A DNA stretch of 38,879 bases, taken from assembly GCF_014699115.1 (NCBI RefSeq), contig NZ_JACXAD010000035.1, positions 1 to 38,879 of the forward strand. Direction: 5' to 3'. The notes under the pieces were generated by a model. It was not told where the DNA came from, made no database searches, and saw only the letters and a list, made by a program, of their open reading frames with translations. Shown here in pieces: positions 25,215 through 35,800 of this stretch (within the stretch, counting starts at the first letter, position 1; each line of letters begins with the position of its first letter). The DNA comes from Hymenobacter montanus (GTDB taxonomy: Bacteria; Bacteroidota; Bacteroidia; Cytophagales; Hymenobacteraceae). A program made the translations under genes and the position numbers.

Positions 25215-25287
25215 AGTATACGAAATGGAGCAGCGTTGAAAAACTACTAATTGGCCCTGCCGACAGGAGACTAAAGATGCGAACAGC

Positions 25288-26487
25288 CTACCGGACGTGC
25301 TCGAGTTTAGCCGCTTCCTCTCGGGCTCTGGCTTGTTCTTGGTACTGCATTTGGTTAATGACGCCCTGGATCAGTTTGACTTGTCCCCCCGTTAGTTGTA
25401 GGGTGACCGGTTTGTTGGCGCCATTTAAAACGGTGAGCTTGCCGGTGACGGCCTTTGTGAGCAATTGTCCCACCAAGGCCGAGGGTTGAGCGGCCGGATA
25501 CTGCTTGGCGACCTCTCTGCCCACCGCGTTATTACGCAAGTCCATTTGAGTGTTGCCCCCCTTGGCCGCAGTATCTGGATTCTGCTCGTGGGCATCGCCA
25601 AATTCTTTAGCCCGTTGCTGGCCTACATCTTGCGCATTCAGGGCCGAAAATAACCCATGTTTAAACGCGTTGGTGATGCCCCCATCTAATCGTGGCTTTG
25701 AAGGGTTGCTTGGGTCTTGCTCTATGCCCGATCCTGCCATTTGGTCTTGGAAGGATTCTACGTAGGTCTGGTTACCATGGATAAAAGCAGCATCCAGTGG
25801 ATGTTCCGTAGCCAGGGCTTTTTCCGAGTCGTTTAGCTTTTGATAAGCCCGTCCAATACCGGTGTGCGCCTGCAATTGTGCGCTCATCCAAGACATCGCC
25901 GTGCTAAGTGCACTTCCAATCCCAATTCCGGTAATTGCGGGCCCCGGGGCCATCCCGTCCGTATCGAGAAACCGCAACGGATTGTCAAAACTGAACGTGT
26001 AGGGAGACCAGCGGGACATCTTCTCCGCCACTGGGTCAATGCTGGTCCAATGTGGGGCTTGGTTGTCATAAAAACGGGCCCCGTAATCCGACCACCCCAC
26101 TCCCAAATCCACTTGCCTTTCCTTGCCATTGAACTGATACTGGTTCAACGGCTTCAGGCCAGGAGTAGCCCTGCTCACCCCAGCTAGATCGAGGCCGTAC
26201 GGGTCGTAGTGGTTTTCCTGCACTTGTAGTCCTTGGCGATGCTCGACGGTGACATCGTCAAAGAAAACATCGACGTTGCTCTCGTTGCCCACATAGGCAC
26301 TCACGTACCCGTCCTGCGGCACGACCACCTGCAAGCGCAGCGACTCATAGTTGTTCAACGCCGCCGCACTCAATTGCTGGGTCTGCTGGCTGACCAGGTT
26401 GCTGTCCGCGTCAAACACAAGCAAGCGCACGTAGCCCCGGGGCACGTCCCCGCTCAGTTGCGGCACCGACGCCAGCCTCGCCGCCAC
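25288..26487 (-). CDS. Orphan RHS C-terminal module (core tail plus toxin-like tip)
   Basis: A 399-residue frame collinear with the last ~400 residues of the full RHS protein. It contains the shared tail (PRGYVRLLVFDADSN, NQYQFNGKE, DYGARFYDNQAPHW, DNPLRFLDTDGM) and a tip ending EEAAKLEHVR. The only apparent start is GTG at 26487, which is just the point where homology begins, so it may be a silent cassette. The tip differs from the active one in patches (QDQMAGSGIEQD against QTKMIESGIEQE) and has three extra residues near the HE motif (HEQNPDTAAKGGN). The frame is intact, which argues for recent origin or selection through recombination. Confidence 0.8.
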   Translation of the reverse strand: MAARLASVPQLSGDVPRGYVRLLVFDADSNLVSQQTQQLSAAALNNYESLRLQVVVPQDGYVSAYVGNESNVDVFFDDVTVEHRQGLQVQENHYDPYGLDLAGVSRATPGLKPLNQYQFNGKERQVDLGVGWSDYGARFYDNQAPHWTSIDPVAEKMSRWSPYTFSFDNPLRFLDTDGMAPGPAITGIGIGSALSTAMSWMSAQLQAHTGIGRAYQKLNDSEKALATEHPLDAAFIHGNQTYVESFQDQMAGSGIEQDPSNPSKPRLDGGITNAFKHGLFSALNAQDVGQQRAKEFGDAHEQNPDTAAKGGNTQMDLRNNAVGREVAKQYPAAQPSALVGQLLTKAVTGKLTVLNGANKPVTLQLTGGQVKLIQGVINQMQYQEQARAREEAAKLEHVR

Positions 26488-26539
26488 GCCTACTTGCTCA
26501 CCTCGTCTAGCTCACCATAGAAATAGAAGGAATGAAGTG

Positions 26540-27145
26540 CTAGTAAGGAATATAGGCTTTGGGGTCATAGCCGGGACGAAGTACAGGCCTATTTTGAGGG
26601 GGAAACAGATCGATCCATTCCGGACTGATTGGGAGGCGTACGGCCTTAAACTTCGCTGTTGCGGGTGTAAAGAGCTGGCCAATACGGAAATGGCCATAAA
26701 ATTTTACGAAATTCGGCAGTTTGGCGTTATTCACCCCCCTGAAATATACGTAGTCCGCAATTTGTCCCTGGTGCATGAACACCCACAAGTTGTCATCTTC
26801 ATGCACGTTCTCTCCCCCTGGCCACGGCGTTCCGATTGCGCGGCTAATGCGTTCAACCTCCGCAGTGGTGGGAAATACATAGAGGGTGTCCCAGGGGAAG
26901 TTGGCGACTTGAGCCACATCAATGGTCAGGCTGTCGCCGATGGGACGGGCTTCAACGGCACCAATGGCCTGGGCAACCCGCTTCCGAAGCACTTGGTTTT
27001 CCTCGGGTAGCGAGTTACAGGCCGACAGGGCCAGCAACGCCCACCCGATAGCAAGGGTCCGGAGTTGGCCGCGGCGTGGAAAAATAGCCCCAAACGATAG
27101 TTGGTTGAATCGCTTGCATACCGAGAAAAGAAAGGTGCAAAACAT
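26540..27145 (-). CDS. Candidate immunity lipoprotein 1, paired with the active RHS tip
   Basis: A 201-residue predicted lipoprotein (LAIGWALLALSAC, lipobox LSAC) located 73 bp after the stop of the full RHS gene. The mature part has no recognised domain; its features are VAQAIGAVEARPIGDSLTID, TLYVFPTTAEVERI, DDNLWVFMHQGQIADYVYF and a C-terminus ending DPKAYIPY. It shares most residues with the second copy at 24609-25214. Position directly after a toxin-like tip is the usual place of an immunity gene. Membrane anchoring would place it where an envelope-attacking effector acts. Not proven. Confidence 0.78.
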   Translation of the reverse strand: MFCTFLFSVCKRFNQLSFGAIFPRRGQLRTLAIGWALLALSACNSLPEENQVLRKRVAQAIGAVEARPIGDSLTIDVAQVANFPWDTLYVFPTTAEVERISRAIGTPWPGGENVHEDDNLWVFMHQGQIADYVYFRGVNNAKLPNFVKFYGHFRIGQLFTPATAKFKAVRLPISPEWIDLFPPQNRPVLRPGYDPKAYIPY

Positions 27146-27218
27146 AGTATACGAAATGGAGCAGCGTTGAAAAACTACTAATTGGCCCTGCCGACAGGAG
27201 ACTAAAGATGCGAACAGT

Positions 27219-30200
27219 CTACCGAACGTGCTCCAGTTTAGCCGCTTCCTCTCGGGCTCTGGCTTGTTCTTGGTTCTGCATTTGGTTAATGACGCCCTGG
27301 ATCAGTTTGACTTGTCCCCCCGTTAGCTGTAGGGTGACCGGTTTGTTGGTGCCATTTAAAACGGTGAGCTTGCCGGCGACGGCCTTCGTGAGCAACTGCC
27401 CCACCAAAGCCGAGGGTTGAGCGGCCGGATGCTGCTTGGCGACCTCTCTGCCCACCGCATTATTCCGCAAGTCCATTTGGGTGTTGCCCGCCTTATCTGG
27501 ATTTGCCTCATGAGCATCGCCAAATTCTTTGGCCCGTTGCTGACCTACATCTTGCGCGTTCAGGGCCGAAAATAACCCATGTTTAAACGCGTTGGTGATG
27601 CCCCCATCTACTCGTGGCATTGAAGGGTTGCTCGGCTCTTGCTCTATGCCAGATTCTATCATCTTGGTTTGGAAGGATTCCACGTAGGTCCGGTTACCAT
27701 GGACAAAAGCAGCATCCAGCGGATGCTCCGTAGCCAGGGCTTTTTCCGAACTGTTGAGTTCCTGATAAGCCCGTCCAATACCGGTGTGCGCCTGCAGTTG
27801 GGAGCTCATCCAAGACATCGCCGTGCTAAGTGCACTTCCAATCCCAATTCCAGTAATTGCGGGCCCCGGGGCCATCCCGTCCGCATCGAGAAACCGCAAC
27901 GGATTGTCAAAACTGAACGTGTAGGGAGACCAGCGGGACATCTTCTCCGCCACTGGGTCAATGCTGGTCCAATGTGGGGCTTGGTTGTCATAAAAACGGG
28001 CCCCGTAATCCGACCACCCCACTCCCAAATCCGCTTGCTTTTCCTTGCCATTGAACTGATACTGGTTCAACGGCTTCAGGCCAGGAGTGGCCCTGCTCAC
28101 CCCAGCTAGATCGAGGCCGTACGGGTCGTAGTGGTTTTCCTGCACTTGTAGTCCTTGGCGATGCTCAACCGTGACGTCGTCAAAGAAAACATCAACATTG
28201 CTCTCGTTGCCTACATAGGCACTCACGTACCCGTCCTGCGGCACCACAACCTGCAAGCGTAGGCTTTCATAGTTGTTGAGCGCGGCTTGGCTCAACTGCT
28301 GGGTCTGCTGGCTGACTAGGTTGCTGTCGGCGTCAAACACGAGCAAACGCACGTAGCCCCGGGGCACGCCCCCGCTCAGCTGCGGCACCGCCGCCAGCCC
28401 CGCCGCCACGCCTACTTGCAGCAGCGGCAGTCCCCCGCGACGCACGCCATCGGGCGGCGTCGGCTGGCTCGGGGCGGGCTGCAAGAGCCCGGTCAGGAAC
28501 GAAGCCAGCGAGAACCAGAAGTTATGCTGCACGGCCTGCGGGTAGAACCCCGGCGCAGTCACGCTCACCGTATCGCCCCGCTGCACGGCCAACTGCTTCA
28601 ACGGACCTAGCGGCTGCGGCGTACTGCCCCCCGCGTTGAGCCGGGCCGCGTACGAGCCCGAGCGAGCACGTGCCCCCACTGGCTGGGCCACGGGCGCACT
28701 GACCGAAAGCGAGTCGAACTGCCGCCGCTCTCGTTGCGCCTCGCCCGGCTCCAGGCCCGCTACGTATGTGCGCATCTGCCCCAGGCGGTAAGCCAGGCGC
28801 AGGTTGCCCAGGTGGTCCTGGAGCGTGTACTCGCGCTCGTAGCGGACTTGCCCACTGCTGGGGCTCACCCAGCGCAGCACCCGCCCTTCGGCATGGGGGA
28901 AGAAGCGCAGGCTGTCCTGCTCGTACTGATACGGTCCCAGGTAGTCCGTCCGCTGCACGGGTTTGCCCGTCTGATACACCAGCTTGGCCACTTTCTGCCC
29001 CGCTGCCGAGTAGCGGAACACCAGCGAGTCCGCCCCCTGCCCGAAGTGAATCAGCCGGGGCAGATTCAGGTGGTTGTAGGCAATGCCGCTGATGCCCTTG
29101 TTGCGGTCCTGCGTCAGGCTCCCGTTGGCATCATACACATACTCCTCGCCCAGACGTGTGCCGCCCTCCTGGAAGTCCCCCGCCAGCGAGCTCGGCGCCC
29201 CCTCGTAGCCCCAGGGGCGCGGCAGTTGGTTGCTCGTGACCTGGTCGTCAACGGCCAGCAACCGGTTGCCCGCATAGCGGTACGTCAACGCGTCCACCGG
29301 CCCGTACTGCGCCGGGGCCAAGCGCGTGGCCCCCGCCAGCAGCCCGCGCCGCCGCAGCGTGGCGATATTGCCGTTGTCATCATAGCTGACGAAGCTGAGC
29401 CGGTAGCGGTCTTCCTCCGCCCGCCAGGCCCCGTTTAGGCTGCCCGCCCCACCGAGTCGGGCCACGAAGTCGCCTTGGAGCAGGCGGTTGAGCGGGTCGT
29501 AGACGTAGCCGTAGGCCCGCTGCACCCCGTCGCGCCCCCGCCAGGTCTGCCCCGTCAGGTTCCCGTTATACTGCTCATATCCTTGGGTGAAGCCCCGCTC
29601 GTAGTGCAGGCTCAGGCTGAACAGGTCCCGCGGGTCCGGCGCGTACGGGTTATTCACGCTCGTCAGCCAGCCGCGAATGTTGTAGGTGTAGTCCACCTCT
29701 TGCCGCATGCGGCCCGTGCCCACGGTCTTCGTCAGCGACTGCCCCAGCTCGTTATAGGCCACCTGGGCTATGGGCGTGGGCTGGGCCTCGCCCGGCAGTT
29801 GCTGGCGCGTGCTCAGCAGCCGCCCCGTGTGGTCGTAGGTAAAGAACTCGCTGACCACCACCGGGGCATGGTTGGGGCCTTGGTGTACGCTCACCGTCTG
29901 CACCGGCTGGCCCGTGAAGTTCAGGCGGGTGGTCACCACGTCCGTGCCGCCCCGGGCGTTGGTTGCTTGTACCTGCACGGGGCGGGCCCGTTCGTCATAA
30001 AAGGTGGTCGTTGTCAGCCACGCACCCGCAGCGTTGGCCGCCACGCCCAGCACTCGTGTCTTCGTGCGGGTGATTAGACTTTTGGTCCGCAGTACGTCGG
30101 CCACCGGGGCCATGCCGGCCGCGAACTGCCCGTCCAGGCTCGGGTCGTAGGCCACATCCGCCGTGCCCTGGGCGTCAGAATCGAAGTTGTAGTCGTCGTA

Positions 30201-32765
30201 GTAGGTGACCGAGAGCACCTGTCCAGGCCCGAAACCCTGTTGGCCCAGGCGCGGGAATGCCTGGTCGGTGGTGTAGAAGTGGGCATAGGCACTGCCGTTG
30301 CTCGTGCGCTGCTCGTACTGCTGCCCCGCCTCGCGGTTGGCATCAGCCAGCGCCTGCAGCGTCTCCCGGTCCACCGTCTGGGCGTAGGTCACCAGGCCGG
30401 TGAGCACGACCCGCCCCAGCACGTCGTACTTGCTCCAGCTCCACTCCCGTCGCCCCCGCTGGGCCGCGTCCTGGCTCAGCACCGCCCGGTCCAGCTGGTC
30501 ATACACCACCCACATCTCCCCCTCCGTGCCCGGCACCTGCTTGGCGATCTGTCGGCCGCGGGCATCAAAGCGGTAGTGGAACAGGAAGGGCACGGCACTG
30601 GCCGGCAGGGCGGTGGGCCGGTTGCCCAGGGCCAGCACCCGCTTGGTGGCTTCGGGCTGCAGCACGTAGCGCTTGTGGCCAAAGTCGTCGTAGACATACG
30701 CCGTGCGCAGCCAGCGCCGCCGCGTGTCCGCCCCGCTGCCGGTGCGGGCCCCTTCCACCTGGCGGAGCACAGTCTGCCCGAGCTTATCTTTCCACTCGAT
30801 CGTGGCGTAGCCCCCACCCCCGGGCCCGGTCTGCTCGTCGGTGGTCTGCACCCCCCACAGCTCCCCGGGGGCGTAGTAGCCCTGGTAGCCGGGGTCCCGG
30901 TCCTGGGCCTCGTAGCCCGGGACAAAGCGCGGCACCGAGTCCTGGGCCGTGTTCGGCCGCTCCAGCCGCTCTTGCGCGTGCCCGCTGGTCAGCTGCCAGC
31001 TCTCGCCGGGCGCCGCTTGGGCCAGCACCCGGTTCAGGGGCGAGGGCTCGAACAGGGTTTCGGCGTAGGCCACCCCCGTCGGGGCCACCCCCCGGGCCGG
31101 GTCGTCGGCCGGCAGGGGCCCGAGCCCGGTCGGCTGGTAGAACTGCGCCTGGGCGGTCAGGGCCTGCACGTGGTAGCCCTGGCCCGTGGCCTGGGCCGGA
31201 TCAGCCGGGTAGGGCAGGTACTGGCGGGGCTCGCGGCCCAGCCCGTCGTAGGCCTGGGGCTGGACCAGGTCCCGCCGCTGGGGCGAGGCTTGGTGCTGCA
31301 CCGTCTGCACGGGCCGCCCCAGCCCGTCGAGGTACACCGTGCGCACGGTCACCGAATCCACCGGGGCCCGCGGCACCCGACTCGAGTCGGTCAGCGCCTC
31401 GCGTGGGGTCCAGGTGCGCACGAAGTTCACATCGCCCTGGGACGGAGCGTTCCAGTCGATGAGCTCGGCGAGGAGGGGGAGGATGGCCGGGCCCCGGTTG
31501 GTGTCGTCGGGGCGGTTGCGGGCCAGCGGGGGGTAGGGCAGCAGGTCGGCATAGACCATCGCCGAGTAGAGCTCGGTCGGGGCCAGGGCCCCGTCGGTGA
31601 ACCAGCGGTTGTGCTCGGCTCGGCGGTAGGTGCCCTGCTCGGCGGCCGTGGCCACTTCCCAGCGCTTGGTGGCCAGCGTATCGCCGGGCAGGTTCACCCA
31701 CTGCCCGGCCACCAGCCGCTGCCACTGGTAGCGGTAGACGTGCGCGGCGGCCGGGCCCGGCACCCGCAGCTCGAGCACGCCCCCGGCCAGGTAGCGGGCC
31801 GTGTCCACCCCCACCGGCGGGCGCTGCTCCCGCCCGTCAATCAGGTGCAGCCGGGGCTGGCCCGGGCCCTGGTAGAGCTGCTCGAGGCTGGCGAAGTCCA
31901 GCCGGTTGCCCGCCAGGCTCAGGTCGGCGGCCAGCCCCGTGGCCCCGCCCAGCTCCTCGACGCCGGTCAGCTCGTTGTCGGCCAGCGTGAGCAGGCGCAG
32001 GGCCGGGCGGGTGAGCACGGCCGCCGGCAGCGTGCCCGAGAGCCGGTTGCCGTGCAGGGTCAGGTGGAACAGGGTGCTCTGGGCCCCAAGCGTGGCGGGC
32101 AGCGCCCCGCTGAGGCGGTTATTGCTCAGGTAGAGATAATTGAGGTGCGTCAATTGCCCCAGCTCGGCCGGCAGGGGCCCGCTGAACTGGTTGTCGCTTT
32201 CGTTGGTGATCGCCAGGTTGACCAGGCCCACGAGCGGTCGCAGCGAGCCAGTGAAGCGGTTGTGGGCCAGGTCCAGGTAGTTGAGCCGCGTGCACTGGCT
32301 CAGGGCGGCGGGCAAGTCTCCGCTGAGTTCGTTATAGGACAGGTTCAGGTTGGCCAGGGCCGTGAGCCCGCCCCAGGGCTCGGGTAGCGGGCCGGTGAGC
32401 TGGTTGTGGCTCAGCTGCAGCAGCTCCAGCTGGGTGAGCCGGCCCAGGTCGGCCGGCAGGGGCCCGCGCAGGCCGTTGCTATTCAGCACGAGCTGGGTCA
32501 CGTCGCCCTGGCTGACCGTCACCCCGTACCAGGTGGCGGCTTGGGCCAGGGTGGTGCCCGTGAGCCAGTTGGTGCGGGTGGTCCACTGCGGGCCGTTGGT
32601 GGCGTGGTAGAGCTGGCGCAGCACCCGCAGCTCGGTCGTGTCGGCCACCTGCCCCTGCTCCGCCGGTACGACCTGCGCCTGTGCCCCCAGGGCTGCGGCC
32701 AGGATAAATATAATGCTCATCAACAAACGATTTCCAGTACGCGGAAAAGAATAAAGAGCAGCCAT
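27219..32765 (-). CDS. Large secreted LRR-RHS repeat protein with toxin-like C-terminal tip
   Basis: 1848 residues from ATG at 32765; another ATG 15 codons later is also possible. Order: signal peptide (to about 31, ending LGAQAQ); plant-type leucine-rich repeats (about 88-300, pattern LxxLxLxxNxLxGxLP); a DUF6443-like region (about 450-600, TVYLDGLGRPVQTVQHQAS); many YD/RHS repeats (about 600-1500); the RHS core tail LNQYQFNGKE ... FDNPLRFLDADGM (about 1585-1630); and a 208-residue tip. The tip has NAFKHGLFSAL, FGDAHE and MDLRNNAVGRE, a His/Asp/Glu pattern I associate tentatively with the DUF6973 group of RHS tips. By analogy with RHS and TcC proteins, the repeats would form a shell around the tip. 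Part of a two-gene unit with the upstream YD protein. Confidence 0.88.
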   Translation of the reverse strand: MAALYSFPRTGNRLLMSIIFILAAALGAQAQVVPAEQGQVADTTELRVLRQLYHATNGPQWTTRTNWLTGTTLAQAATWYGVTVSQGDVTQLVLNSNGLRGPLPADLGRLTQLELLQLSHNQLTGPLPEPWGGLTALANLNLSYNELSGDLPAALSQCTRLNYLDLAHNRFTGSLRPLVGLVNLAITNESDNQFSGPLPAELGQLTHLNYLYLSNNRLSGALPATLGAQSTLFHLTLHGNRLSGTLPAAVLTRPALRLLTLADNELTGVEELGGATGLAADLSLAGNRLDFASLEQLYQGPGQPRLHLIDGREQRPPVGVDTARYLAGGVLELRVPGPAAAHVYRYQWQRLVAGQWVNLPGDTLATKRWEVATAAEQGTYRRAEHNRWFTDGALAPTELYSAMVYADLLPYPPLARNRPDDTNRGPAILPLLAELIDWNAPSQGDVNFVRTWTPREALTDSSRVPRAPVDSVTVRTVYLDGLGRPVQTVQHQASPQRRDLVQPQAYDGLGREPRQYLPYPADPAQATGQGYHVQALTAQAQFYQPTGLGPLPADDPARGVAPTGVAYAETLFEPSPLNRVLAQAAPGESWQLTSGHAQERLERPNTAQDSVPRFVPGYEAQDRDPGYQGYYAPGELWGVQTTDEQTGPGGGGYATIEWKDKLGQTVLRQVEGARTGSGADTRRRWLRTAYVYDDFGHKRYVLQPEATKRVLALGNRPTALPASAVPFLFHYRFDARGRQIAKQVPGTEGEMWVVYDQLDRAVLSQDAAQRGRREWSWSKYDVLGRVVLTGLVTYAQTVDRETLQALADANREAGQQYEQRTSNGSAYAHFYTTDQAFPRLGQQGFGPGQVLSVTYYDDYNFDSDAQGTADVAYDPSLDGQFAAGMAPVADVLRTKSLITRTKTRVLGVAANAAGAWLTTTTFYDERARPVQVQATNARGGTDVVTTRLNFTGQPVQTVSVHQGPNHAPVVVSEFFTYDHTGRLLSTRQQLPGEAQPTPIAQVAYNELGQSLTKTVGTGRMRQEVDYTYNIRGWLTSVNNPYAPDPRDLFSLSLHYERGFTQGYEQYNGNLTGQTWRGRDGVQRAYGYVYDPLNRLLQGDFVARLGGAGSLNGAWRAEEDRYRLSFVSYDDNGNIATLRRRGLLAGATRLAPAQYGPVDALTYRYAGNRLLAVDDQVTSNQLPRPWGYEGAPSSLAGDFQEGGTRLGEEYVYDANGSLTQDRNKGISGIAYNHLNLPRLIHFGQGADSLVFRYSAAGQKVAKLVYQTGKPVQRTDYLGPYQYEQDSLRFFPHAEGRVLRWVSPSSGQVRYEREYTLQDHLGNLRLAYRLGQMRTYVAGLEPGEAQRERRQFDSLSVSAPVAQPVGARARSGSYAARLNAGGSTPQPLGPLKQLAVQRGDTVSVTAPGFYPQAVQHNFWFSLASFLTGLLQPAPSQPTPPDGVRRGGLPLLQVGVAAGLAAVPQLSGGVPRGYVRLLVFDADSNLVSQQTQQLSQAALNNYESLRLQVVVPQDGYVSAYVGNESNVDVFFDDVTVEHRQGLQVQENHYDPYGLDLAGVSRATPGLKPLNQYQFNGKEKQADLGVGWSDYGARFYDNQAPHWTSIDPVAEKMSRWSPYTFSFDNPLRFLDADGMAPGPAITGIGIGSALSTAMSWMSSQLQAHTGIGRAYQELNSSEKALATEHPLDAAFVHGNRTYVESFQTKMIESGIEQEPSNPSMPRVDGGITNAFKHGLFSALNAQDVGQQRAKEFGDAHEANPDKAGNTQMDLRNNAVGREVAKQHPAAQPSALVGQLLTKAVAGKLTVLNGTNKPVTLQLTGGQVKLIQGVINQMQNQEQARAREEAAKLEHVR

Positions 32766-32809
32766 AAGGAGCGAAAAAGCAGAGGGAAAGAACAAGAGGG
32801 AGCCGGGCC

Positions 32810-35800
32810 TTAGTGGCCGGCATAGTGATACTGGTGCTGGGAGAGCACCTGGCCTTGATCATCGCGGGTGCGTAGCAGTCGATTGAACAAGTCGTACTCG
32901 TAAGTAGTGGTGCGCCCATCGGGCGCCGTTTGGGAAGTCAGCCCCACCAGCGGTGCATGCGTGAAGCTGGTGATGCGGGCTTGGAGCAGGCGCTGTCGAA
33001 GTTGTGTAAAGGACGTTCGCAGCTGAGTCGGATTGGTCACTTGGCCCAAATCGGAAGCGCTCGTACCCATCGCCGACAACGCCGCCTGCACTTGGCTGAA
33101 GGCAGCGTTCTCCACGATGGCGATGGGCAAAGCATTCCGGTAGCCCCACAGATATGTAGTTGGAGCATCCAGGGCTTTCTGAATCTGCTGTAAGTTCGCC
33201 GTTATCAGGTCGTAGCGGAGCTGGGCCTTCGACACATAACGTCCGATGGGGGGCAGGTTAGGGGCTGAGGCCCCAAGGTTGGCCGTCGGCTGCGCCAATT
33301 CCAAGGCCAGCTGGGTTACGGGCAAAAAACCGCTGGTGGAAGACGGCTGCGCGTATTCTGTGTAGCTACCCCCAATGGTTTTAGCCTGGGCTAAGGTCTC
33401 TTGAGGGCTATAAATACTCGTAATGGATTCAACAACCGCACTGTGTTGATACTTGGTATCGCTACGCATCTCGGCCAATGCACCTATCGGAACGGCCGTA
33501 TAATCTCCCGGGTAAGTCAGACTGGTGACCAGCGTCGAGCCATCACTGCGCTGGGTTTCCGTACGACTCAATTGCAGGTGCCCCTTGTTACCGGTATCGT
33601 AAAAGTAGGAGGTGCTGGTTTCCTGGAAACGAGTATCGTCAGCCGTGTCATACTGCCGCTCAACCGTATTAGTCTTGCGAATAAAGTGGGAGAGTATATA
33701 ATATCTGTGGAGAGGAAATTTGCAACCACTGCAGCGAATGGTAATACCTAGTCCGCCCTCAGTTATTGCCGCGATGGGTTCGCGCACCACCCCCCGAATG
33801 CGAACTTCATTGACGGCTTCGTAGGAATCTGCTACCTCACTGATTTTGGAGAAAAGCCCGTTGTTACGGCGGTAGTCGGTTCGACTGGCTAAGAAACCGT
33901 TCAAGGGGTAAGGCAAGGTTGGTACGCCCGCTATGCGTTCCTGGTATTCGTATACGTAGTCCTCTTGATTATAATATTGATACACTGTCTTTCCGCCTTC
34001 TCCTTGTTGGCCCCGCACCTCTTCGACTAGGCTGTATCCAACCAATGCGCCTTGGGCGGTATTGCTCAACTGAATGTTGCTGGAAGAGCTTGATTGGAAA
34101 GTTTGGCAGGGTATTTCGCCGGTTGGCATCACCATATACCGATGGTACCGTGGCCGACTCATCAGGATACCCTGAGAGGATAGATGAGTTCCTAAGTCAT
34201 CCCGCACGGTTTTGTCATAGTTAAAACGCCGGATTAAGCCGGGGTTTACGGAGGTGCCATCTTCGTCTATAATGGAGGCTATCCGTACACCCCCACCCAC
34301 TTTTTTATAAGTGGCGACGTAAGCTTGCTCTCTTATGTCAAGGGAGATAAAAGCTAGCTTATAAACGTCTCCGATGCTGGCTGATGCCGATAACTGATAG
34401 TGACCCGGGGGTGCGTTTAGCGTTGCCGCGAAGGCCCCTACTCCACTATTAGCGACCGACCAGGTGGAGCTGAACGAGCCATCCAACTGACGCAGTTGCA
34501 CGTAGGTATACTCGTCGCGGCAACTCTGATTGCATCCTTGAATCTCTAGGCGCACCGACACGTTTAGCGTTGTACTTCCGCCAATCACTCCCGGGGTTGG
34601 CTGAAGGGTAAACGTTGCAGGACCTTGCGTTTCTACGGATCCCGTTGGAAAAGCGCGCTGGTAGGCAGTTACCGTCCGGGTAACCCAGGGGCGCTCATCT
34701 TCCGGACGGATGTTGCCGTACTCGTTGGGTTCGTACGTAAACCGGGTTTTACCGCCGGTTGGGTACTGAATCTGTTCCAATATGCTGGCGGTCACCGTTG
34801 CCGGATTTGGTTCTCGGTTGGCTCCGGCAAATGTTATGCGTCGGTTACTGATGGGGCTTATGCCCTCGTAGCCGGGAGCTAGCGTGCGGTTATCAGCGCC
34901 ATTGAAGAAATCCCAATGGTCGCGGCTGTAAGAGGTTTTATAGGGCAGTGGGCGGCTGTTATAAATAAATCGATGAGGCGGTTTGGCTTGCCCACCACTT
35001 CGTTCGATGAGCTGGTCCAGCCGTAGTCGCTTCCCGGCATAAGCGTGCTCTGTGGCCGAATACGAGTAATTAAAAGTGCCTTGTTGTTCGGTAGGGCTTA
35101 CGAAATAGCTGGCGACGAGCTCAAATTCTTTGATGGGAGCTGCCAAGCCGCGCTCATAAATTTTGACGAATTGTAACCGTTGGCCATTGCGCAAATCTTC
35201 GCGCGTTTGCGCGTCCCGTTCGAATGTGACGTACCCCGTGCGAAAATCAATACGACTAAGGTAGAGTTCGTTGACAGCGGGCGTGGTATAGGCGCCACCA
35301 ACAGGTGGTGCGCACGCTCCCCCCGCGCTCTCCATCGTAACAACTTGGCTTAAAGAGCTGACCTGAAAAACGGAGGTAGCCGCGTGCGCGTAGGTAAACG
35401 TGACTTCTTCCCCCGCGGGGGAAACAATTTTGGTTAGGTACCAGCTCTGGCCGTTTGACTCTCCGCCCGAGCTTATATAGCTTGTGAATTCCGCGGCGAA
35501 GAACTCATACCGAAAGCCATCGGCCGTTCGAATGGTGAATCCCGCTCCTCCGGCAGCCGGTGGCAAGTCGATTTTAACTTTTGCTTGTTGTAGTAATTGG
35601 GGTGTGCCCTGCTGGTCAAGAACGAATTTTCCGGATTGAGAAAGGAAATTATAAAAAAACGCGTCCGGCTCCCAATCGGCTTCTACGCTCGGCGGTTCAT
35701 AGCAGTAGTCAACGGGTCGGCCACCAGCTTTAAAACCCGAGCAACCTGAAGTGTAGCCCGGATATGTGCTCGGGTAATCGAAATCTGGCATCGGGTTAGT

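Larger units (their letters stand above)
24590..28419. repeat. Tandem duplication of the tip plus lipoprotein module, ~1.93 kb period
   Basis: Unit A is 24590-26497 and unit B is 26521-28419. Equivalent points lie 1931 bp apart at the 3' ends (25288 and 27219; 24609 and 26540) and 1922 bp apart at the upper boundary. The 9-bp difference is three extra codons in the orphan tip. The 73-bp spacer between tip stop and lipoprotein start is almost unchanged in both units (25215-25287 and 27146-27218). Homology stops abruptly after TACTTGC at about 26497 (unit A) where the full gene continues. Confidence 0.85.

Noticed and set aside
30240..32387. A 715-codon open frame on the plus strand opposite the RHS gene
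   Set aside because: It is made mostly of Gly, Arg, Val and Gln from the GC-rich complementary strand, has no domain, and the opposite frame has clear LRR and YD repeats.
31900..32500. Possible CRISPR-like or tandem DNA repeats
   Set aside because: The periodic signal comes from codons of the leucine-rich repeats. The spacing is that of the protein repeat and the units vary throughout.
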